Position numbers and translations under genes: made by a program. Shown piece after piece: positions 5,912 to 9,921 of a stretch of 9,921 nucleotides of DNA. The DNA lies in contig DAINSQ010000172.1 of assembly GCA_036741235.1 (NCBI GenBank), forward strand, positions 1-9,921, given 5' to 3'. A model generated the notes under the pieces. That model searched no databases. It saw nothing but the letters and a program-made list of their open reading frames with translations, and had not been told where the DNA came from. Numbering within the stretch: position 1 is the stretch's first letter; each line of letters begins with the position of its first letter. Source of the stretch: JABWBR01 sp036741235 (GTDB lineage: Bacteria > Bacteroidota > Bacteroidia > Chitinophagales > Saprospiraceae).

Positions 5912-5912
5912 C

Positions 5913-7064
5913 TTACCTGGCTAACGCCCGTCGAAACCTTTCACCGAGCGTTTGCAATCTTTCCACGGGTTCATTGCTGAAAACGAGGCGGATAAATTGT
6001 TTGCTGTTGTGGCGGCCCCAGTGGGTCATAGGGGTGACGGCGACTTTTCCTTTTTGCAGCAATAACTTGCTTGCTGTTGGGGCGTCCATGCCAAGCGGCG
6101 AAACATCGAGTAGTTGCGACCAGCCGCCGGCGGCGGGTATCATACTGTATTCGCCGAGTTGGGCGTTCACCACATCGCGGCGGGTTTCCCAGGTTCGGAC
6201 GGCCTGCTGGATATCGGCGGGCGAGGTTTTCAAGGCTTCCAGCGCTCCCGCCTGGGCGATGCCTACGGGCGAGACGGCGTTGTAGATATGCACCTTGGCG
6301 ATATCTTCAGCAACGCCATTGGGTGCGGCAACCCAGCCTACCCGCCATCCGATCATGCGGTATTCTTTGGATACGGAGCCTATGGTAATCGTATGGGCTG
6401 CCATCCCGGGCAGGGTGGCGGGGTGGATAACCTGCCGCTTGTCGTAGAGGATGCGCTCCATGGCGGCGTTATAAATGAGCCACAGGCCGTGATCGCGGCA
6501 TTGTTTTGCGATCGCCTCCCATTCAAACAAATTGAGCACAGCGCCGGCAGGCATCGAGGGATTCATCAAAAAAATCGCCCGGGTTCTGCTATTGACCATA
6601 GCGGGCAGGCTGCTCACGTCGAGGCGCCAGGCGCCGTGAAGGGGCATAAAGGGTAAAAATCGGGGAACCCCTCCTGCCAGCCGCACGCGGTTGATCATGC
6701 CGGCGTAGGTCGGGTCGGTAACAATGACTTCGTCGCCGGGGTCTATTAGTGCCAGCAATACATCGAGCATAGCCTCGGTGGCGCCGCAGGTGACTACCAC
6801 GTTTTCGGGCAGGTATTTGTGCGTCGTTTGCTCGCTGAGGCGTCGTGCGATTAACTCCCGCAGGGCTTCCTGACCGATAAACGGCAGATAGCTGTTGTCG
6901 TCGTCGCGTCCGATAGCGCGGCGCGTGGCTTCTATCGCGGCCTCGGGGGGAAGCAGGTCGGTATCGAGATTTTCAAGGCGCAATACTTCGGGGTCGTTGC
7001 CGGCGGCTTTGGCAACCTGGTCGATGTTGAAGCCCGGGATGTTGTCGAGTCGCTTGCTTGGCAT
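5913..7064 (-). CDS. Fold-type-I aminotransferase-like protein, altered PLP site
   Basis: The 383 residues have the length and order of class I/II aminotransferases. Residues include SYLPFIGQEALREL (58-71), CGATEAML (93-100) at the phosphate-binding turn, DPTY (117-120), SVSKEYRMIGWRVGW (230-244) with Lys233 as the Schiff-base lysine and Arg241 as a phosphate contact, and FIRLVF (357-362) with Arg359 at the substrate-carboxylate position. Three normally conserved cofactor contacts differ. NPxNPTG reads NPSMPAG (168-174; Met171 for Asn). In the [D-E-x-Y] motif the sequence is NAAM (199-202), so Asn199 replaces the Asp that protonates the pyridine nitrogen and Met202 replaces Tyr. PLP binding is likely, but ordinary transamination is doubtful; another PLP reaction or a divergent subfamily is possible. 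The substrate is unknown. It is transcribed alone; an inverted repeat separates it from the upstream gene. Confidence 0.88.
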   Translation of the reverse strand: MPSKRLDNIPGFNIDQVAKAAGNDPEVLRLENLDTDLLPPEAAIEATRRAIGRDDDNSYLPFIGQEALRELIARRLSEQTTHKYLPENVVVTCGATEAMLDVLLALIDPGDEVIVTDPTYAGMINRVRLAGGVPRFLPFMPLHGAWRLDVSSLPAMVNSRTRAIFLMNPSMPAGAVLNLFEWEAIAKQCRDHGLWLIYNAAMERILYDKRQVIHPATLPGMAAHTITIGSVSKEYRMIGWRVGWVAAPNGVAEDIAKVHIYNAVSPVGIAQAGALEALKTSPADIQQAVRTWETRRDVVNAQLGEYSMIPAAGGWSQLLDVSPLGMDAPTASKLLLQKGKVAVTPMTHWGRHNSKQFIRLVFSNEPVERLQTLGERFRRALAR

Positions 7065-7080
7065 GGTTTGCGTGATTTTT

Positions 7081-7167
7081 TTTCACCACTGAGTTAAACG
7101 GAGTACCACAGAGCGAGATTTTGACTCTGTGTTACTCGGTTTAACTCCGTTTAACTCAGTGGTAAAA
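7081..7167. repeat. Long inverted element sharing units with 2674-2740
   Basis: Arms of 20 bp (7085-7104 and 7144-7163; core CCACTGAGTTAAACGGAGT and its exact complement) are perfect. An inner pair CACAGAG / CTCTGTG (7107-7113, 7125-7131) extends the stem, and T/A pairs extend it outward. AGT or ACT recurs every 10 bp. It lies in the spacer between two minus-strand genes. GAGTTAAACGGAGTA and CCACAGAG are shared exactly with 2674-2740. On the minus strand the stem is followed by A-rich sequence, not U-rich, so it is not a classical terminator. Confidence 0.85.
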
Positions 7168-7177
7168 TGATCCAGGA

Positions 7178-7762
7178 TTAAAACCGGGCCACCAACCCTA
7201 CAGTATTTCCATTAAAATACAACCCGCTGATCAGGGGTTGCAATTTGTATTCATTTCTGCCCAAAAATAAATAAGTCCCTACGTCAAAAACAAATAAAAA
7301 TGCGCCTTGCAGAATAATCGACCTGCCGAAGCCTTCGAGTCGCTGAGATTGATCGCGTTTGGCTCGTTCCATCATATATAAACCTCCCATCACATACCCC
7401 ACATCCAGTCCCGCATTAAAAAGCAGGGTTTTTTGAAGGCGCTGTTGGTCTTTGATAGTGCCATAGAGGTCGAAGCTCGCCGGGTCGGTGCGCCGGGCCG
7501 AGATATAGCCGGCAGCCGCGATACCCAGGTTGACGGCATTCCAGCCGATGTTCATCACATGGAAATAGCGGCCTTGTCCTTCGCTGGTATACAGCAGTGC
7601 TCCGCTGGTAGCCATATTGCCCACTGCCCAGCCGCCGAGGATGAGCATGCTCGTCTGGCGGTCGCGCAGCCGTTGGGCGTTGAAGTCGACGAGGTCGACT
7701 GCCTGCGCGGAAACGAAAGTTGTCCATAGCAGGCAGCCGGCGATGAGGAGGAATTTTCGCAT
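7178..7762 (-). CDS. Small membrane protein with signal peptide, coupled to M1 peptidase
   Basis: The protein has 194 residues when started at the ATG at 7762; upstream in-frame sequence lies inside the M1 peptidase gene and is not used. The N-terminus MRKFLLIAGCLLWTTFVSAQ is a clear signal peptide ending near SAQ. Hydrophobic segments follow at about 38-60, 68-90, 112-131 and 146-167, giving an integral membrane protein of roughly four helices. Gly/Asn/Asp-rich motifs (LGGWAVGN 42-49, NAGLDVGYVMGG 116-127, FDVGTY 159-164) suggest a conserved Bacteroidota family, possibly one of the DUF-only families. The start overlaps the peptidase stop as TAATG, so the two are translated from one message, probably by reinitiation. 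It may serve the peptidase's secretion or share its regulation; no function is shown. Confidence 0.82.
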   Translation of the reverse strand: MRKFLLIAGCLLWTTFVSAQAVDLVDFNAQRLRDRQTSMLILGGWAVGNMATSGALLYTSEGQGRYFHVMNIGWNAVNLGIAAAGYISARRTDPASFDLYGTIKDQQRLQKTLLFNAGLDVGYVMGGLYMMERAKRDQSQRLEGFGRSIILQGAFLFVFDVGTYLFLGRNEYKLQPLISGLYFNGNTVGLVARF

Positions 7763-9705
7763 TATTGCTTGACGATTTTGGTTTTTACTGCGCCCTGTTC
7801 GGTTTGCAGCACGAGGTAATAGAGACCAGGCGCGAGCGAGCCGAGAGGTATCTGACCTGTAACGGCGGGCGAAACCCATTTGTTCAGCAATAAACCGTTG
7901 TTGTCGTGTAATTCGAGGCCCAGCAGTGCCAGTTCGGGGTTCGACCAGGCGTAATTCAAGGTTTCTTTGGCCGGATTCGGCCCCACGCGCAATTCGCCGG
8001 CGATGCCGGGCTGCTGTGTTCCGACTACCAGTTGGGTGACCTGGCTTTGCGCCAAAATCCACAACTCTGGATCGAAAACGACTTCGGTGACCACAAACGG
8101 CAAATCAACGGTAAAGGATTGCCCGGAGAAAGTATGATCAAAAACAACGAGCGAATCCTGGTTTTGGCCTTTGAACAACACTGGCGTCGGCATTTCAAAG
8201 AAGTCAACCGAAGGATGCGAGGTGCTTTGCATCAGGTTAAAGTGCGCATCGCCGCCGGCGTTCCACCAATCGAGGATGTAAGTCGGATGGCCTTGGCCGT
8301 AGTACCAGTCTTCAAAAAATTCGTCGAGGTCGAGACCGCTTTGCACTTCGAGGTGGTGCTGTAGTTGTGCGGTGCGGGCATAGTTGTAGGCGATGTCGTC
8401 GTCTTCGAGGTAGTTTTGCACGGCCTGGAAGAAATTGTCGTGGCCCACTTTCCAGCGCAGCATGTGGAGTACCAGGGCGCCTTTGGAGTAGGATAGCCGG
8501 CCGCTGAAAATACGGTTGACGCTGGTGGTATCGGGCACCCACACCGAGCCGTCGGGTTGATTCATGACCTGGGTGCGTTTGCTTTGCAGCCAGTTGGGCC
8601 AGGTGTTGGTTCCCAACCCGTAGTAGTAGGTAAGTCCTTCGGAATAAGTAGCAAAACCTTCATTGAGCCAGATATCCTGCCAGGAGCCGCAGGTCACTTT
8701 GTCGCCGAACCACTGGTGGGCCAGTTCGTGGGCTTGCAGGCTAAACGACCAGCCGCCCATGAAGCTCATCGTTTGGTGTTCCATGCCGCCGCCCCAGGAA
8801 AACTGGGCGTGGCCGTATTTTTCGGAGGCGAAGGGGTAAAGGCCGTATAATTCGTTGAAGAGTTCCATGCATTGTACAGTTGCGATAGTGGCCGATTGCG
8901 CCTGGTTTTGCGATTCGGGGTATACGTAGTTGAGTACTTCGATGGGGTCGCCGCCGGGCACCGGCACAAAATCGGAGTATACGGCGTAATTCGTTACGGC
9001 AATAGCCACCAGGTAAGCGGTGATGGGGTAATTGTGATGCCAGTGGTATATTTTGTCGGCGCCGTCTTGCCATTCTTCAACCAACAGGCCGTTGCTTGCG
9101 GCGCGATAGGCGGCCGGGGTTCTTACGTATACGTCAATGGAATCGATTTTGTCGTTGAGGTCGAGTTTGCAGGGCCACCAGTCGCGACCGCCGTAGGGTT
9201 CCGACAGCGTCCACAATACCGGCGTTCCGGCGTGTTGCGCCGCTACAAACGACCCGAAGCCGGTGCCCGAAGGCGCCCCGGCATAGGTTATGCTGATAGA
9301 GTCGGATTGCCCCTGCGGCAATACGCCGGGTAATACGATATCGAGCAGGTTGTCGTGCTGGGAATAGTTTACCGGTTGCCCGTGATACAGCACCTGAGAG
9401 ACCTGCATGTTGTTGTTGAGGTCGAAGTAGATGCGTTCAAAATTGGCTTCGGTAGGTTCAAAATACGAGGTGACCGTACCGCTGATGAAATGCACCGCGG
9501 GATCAACGGTCCACTCCAGCCTCAGGTAGTGCTGGTCGTAGTTGTTGGTAAACGGCGAGGTGCGAAATTCGAGCAGTTGCTGCTGGTGGTATTGCTCGGC
9601 GGCGATGAGGGCTGCTTCGTCTTTGCAAATGGGGGATTCTTGCTGGGCAAAAAGCGTGCTGACGCCAAGTGCGAAAAAGGCTGTGAGTAGGATTGGTAAT
9701 CGCAT
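7762..9705 (-). CDS. Secreted M1-family metallopeptidase with T9SS sorting domain
   Basis: A 647-residue zinc peptidase. Residues 1-20 form a signal peptide (MRLPILLTAFFALGVSTLFA, cleaved before QQ). Residues about 45-240 are the N-terminal beta saddle of M1 peptidases. The catalytic domain carries GGGMEHQT (305-312; the family GxMEN motif with His for Asn), HELAH (326-330) and LNEG with Glu349. Zinc ligands are therefore His326, His330 and Glu349, Glu327 is the catalytic base, and Tyr406 in SYSKGA is the likely catalytic tyrosine. The family's long C-terminal helical domain is absent: from about 480 there is a beta-rich region, then from about 570 a type A T9SS sorting domain (VGPNPAKETLNY to GLYYLVLQT and KTKIVKQ). 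It should be exported and attached to the surface or released, trimming peptides for nutrition. It is the first gene of a two-gene unit. Confidence 0.95.
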   Translation of the reverse strand: MRLPILLTAFFALGVSTLFAQQESPICKDEAALIAAEQYHQQQLLEFRTSPFTNNYDQHYLRLEWTVDPAVHFISGTVTSYFEPTEANFERIYFDLNNNMQVSQVLYHGQPVNYSQHDNLLDIVLPGVLPQGQSDSISITYAGAPSGTGFGSFVAAQHAGTPVLWTLSEPYGGRDWWPCKLDLNDKIDSIDVYVRTPAAYRAASNGLLVEEWQDGADKIYHWHHNYPITAYLVAIAVTNYAVYSDFVPVPGGDPIEVLNYVYPESQNQAQSATIATVQCMELFNELYGLYPFASEKYGHAQFSWGGGMEHQTMSFMGGWSFSLQAHELAHQWFGDKVTCGSWQDIWLNEGFATYSEGLTYYYGLGTNTWPNWLQSKRTQVMNQPDGSVWVPDTTSVNRIFSGRLSYSKGALVLHMLRWKVGHDNFFQAVQNYLEDDDIAYNYARTAQLQHHLEVQSGLDLDEFFEDWYYGQGHPTYILDWWNAGGDAHFNLMQSTSHPSVDFFEMPTPVLFKGQNQDSLVVFDHTFSGQSFTVDLPFVVTEVVFDPELWILAQSQVTQLVVGTQQPGIAGELRVGPNPAKETLNYAWSNPELALLGLELHDNNGLLLNKWVSPAVTGQIPLGSLAPGLYYLVLQTEQGAVKTKIVKQ

Positions 9706-9721
9706 GGAGAGATATTTTGTC

Positions 9722-9729
9722 CAAAGATA
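9722..9729 (-). promoter_or_regulatory. Candidate -7 box (TATCTTTG) for the M1 peptidase unit
   Basis: On the minus strand TATCTTTG matches TAnnTTTG exactly and lies 16 bases before the ATG at 9705, giving a leader of about 10 bases. No TTG is found 19-21 bases further upstream, so the -33 box is weak or absent. Confidence 0.45.
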
Positions 9730-9814
9730 CGGTATTGTAAAACTGCGGATTGGTGATATTGCTCACTGTGTCGGGAAGATTGCGGTGAACGGTAAACGTT
9801 CATCCTATGTGCCC

Positions 9815-9921
9815 GTCACCTCCTCACCTTGTCACCTCGTCACCATGTCACCATGTCACCATATCACCAAGTCACCCAATCACCAAATCACCAAAACACC
9901 GAAACACCAACTCACGAAATC
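9815..9921. repeat. Thirteen-unit octamer array running off the window edge
   Basis: Units of exactly 8 bp start at 9815: GTCACCTC, CTCACCTT, GTCACCTC, three GTCACCAT, ATCACCAA, GTCACCCA, two ATCACCAA, AACACCGA, AACACCAA, CTCACGAA. The core TCACC is kept through most units and the flanking bases drift gradually toward A-rich. On the opposite strand the core reads GGTGA, as in the GGTGAGAG arrays. The array is upstream of the M1 peptidase gene and continues past the last base given. There is no spacer pattern of the CRISPR kind. Confidence 0.9.

Noticed and set aside
6114..6656. A 180-residue plus-strand frame opposite the aminotransferase-like gene
   Set aside because: The minus frame holds the Lys233 and GWRVGW motifs; the plus frame is a mirror with no recognisable features.
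7081..7167. Intrinsic terminator
   Set aside because: The stem is strong, but no U-tract follows it on the strand of the flanking genes; the T-run precedes the stem on the plus strand.
7763..8062. A 100-residue N-terminal extension of the small membrane protein
   Set aside because: It overlaps the peptidase C-terminal domain in another frame, is Arg-rich and unfolded-looking, and the signal peptide begins exactly at the ATG at 7762.
8872..9333. A 153-residue plus-strand frame opposite the M1 peptidase
   Set aside because: It lies wholly within a confident peptidase gene and has composition expected of an antisense shadow.
9815..9921. CRISPR array
   Set aside because: The repeats are contiguous 8-mers without spacers and no cas genes are present.

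Overview
The window looks like a fragment of a Bacteroidota genome, probably the Saprospiria/Lewinella-Haliscomenobacter side. The evidence is a secreted M1 peptidase ending in a type IX secretion C-terminal sorting domain, promoter boxes of the Bacteroidota type (TAnnTTTG, one with a well-placed upstream TTG), AT-rich translation starts without Shine-Dalgarno sites, and moderately GC-rich genes separated by repeat-filled spacers. A 253-base run of N inside repetitive sequence points to a scaffolded draft or metagenome assembly. The lineage below phylum is inference.

Layout, left to right. 1-661 holds no gene: a mosaic of short repeats and hairpins around the assembly gap. 662-2668 (+) is a large protein resembling the GH13 alpha-amylase barrel. 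2752-3531 (+) is a PhzF-family isomerase/epimerase-like protein. 3681-4271 (+) is an AT-rich four-helix membrane protein of unknown function. Facing it on the minus strand is an overlapping two-gene unit: a tail-anchored small protein (4739-5083) and then a soluble 149-residue protein (4305-4754). Upstream of that unit are a well-formed promoter and a leader that may fold. 5459-5848 (+) is an unrecognised 129-residue protein. 5913-7064 (-) is a fold-type-I aminotransferase-like protein with several normally conserved cofactor-contact residues changed. 7762-9705 (-) is the secreted M1 metallopeptidase, followed with a stop-start overlap by a small membrane protein (7178-7762).

The genes do not form one evident pathway; they read as short independent units. 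The only clear co-expression pairs are 5083->4305 and 9705->7178. No complete novel multi-gene system (defence, biosynthetic or mobile) can be supported.

The most distinctive signal is between the genes. Nearly every spacer carries a short tandem array, most often of period exactly 8 bp but different in sequence: GGTGAGAG-like, CCCCCTCG, TCTATAAA-like, GTCACCAT-like. Others have period 7, 9 or 10. Two unrelated genes (PhzF-like and the 149-residue protein) take their TGA stop codon, in the same phase, from the first GGTGAGAG unit of such an array. Two other spacers share an inverted element with TTTTACCAC-type ends. The other points worth a second look are the altered aminotransferase active site and the possible structured leader at 5096-5216.
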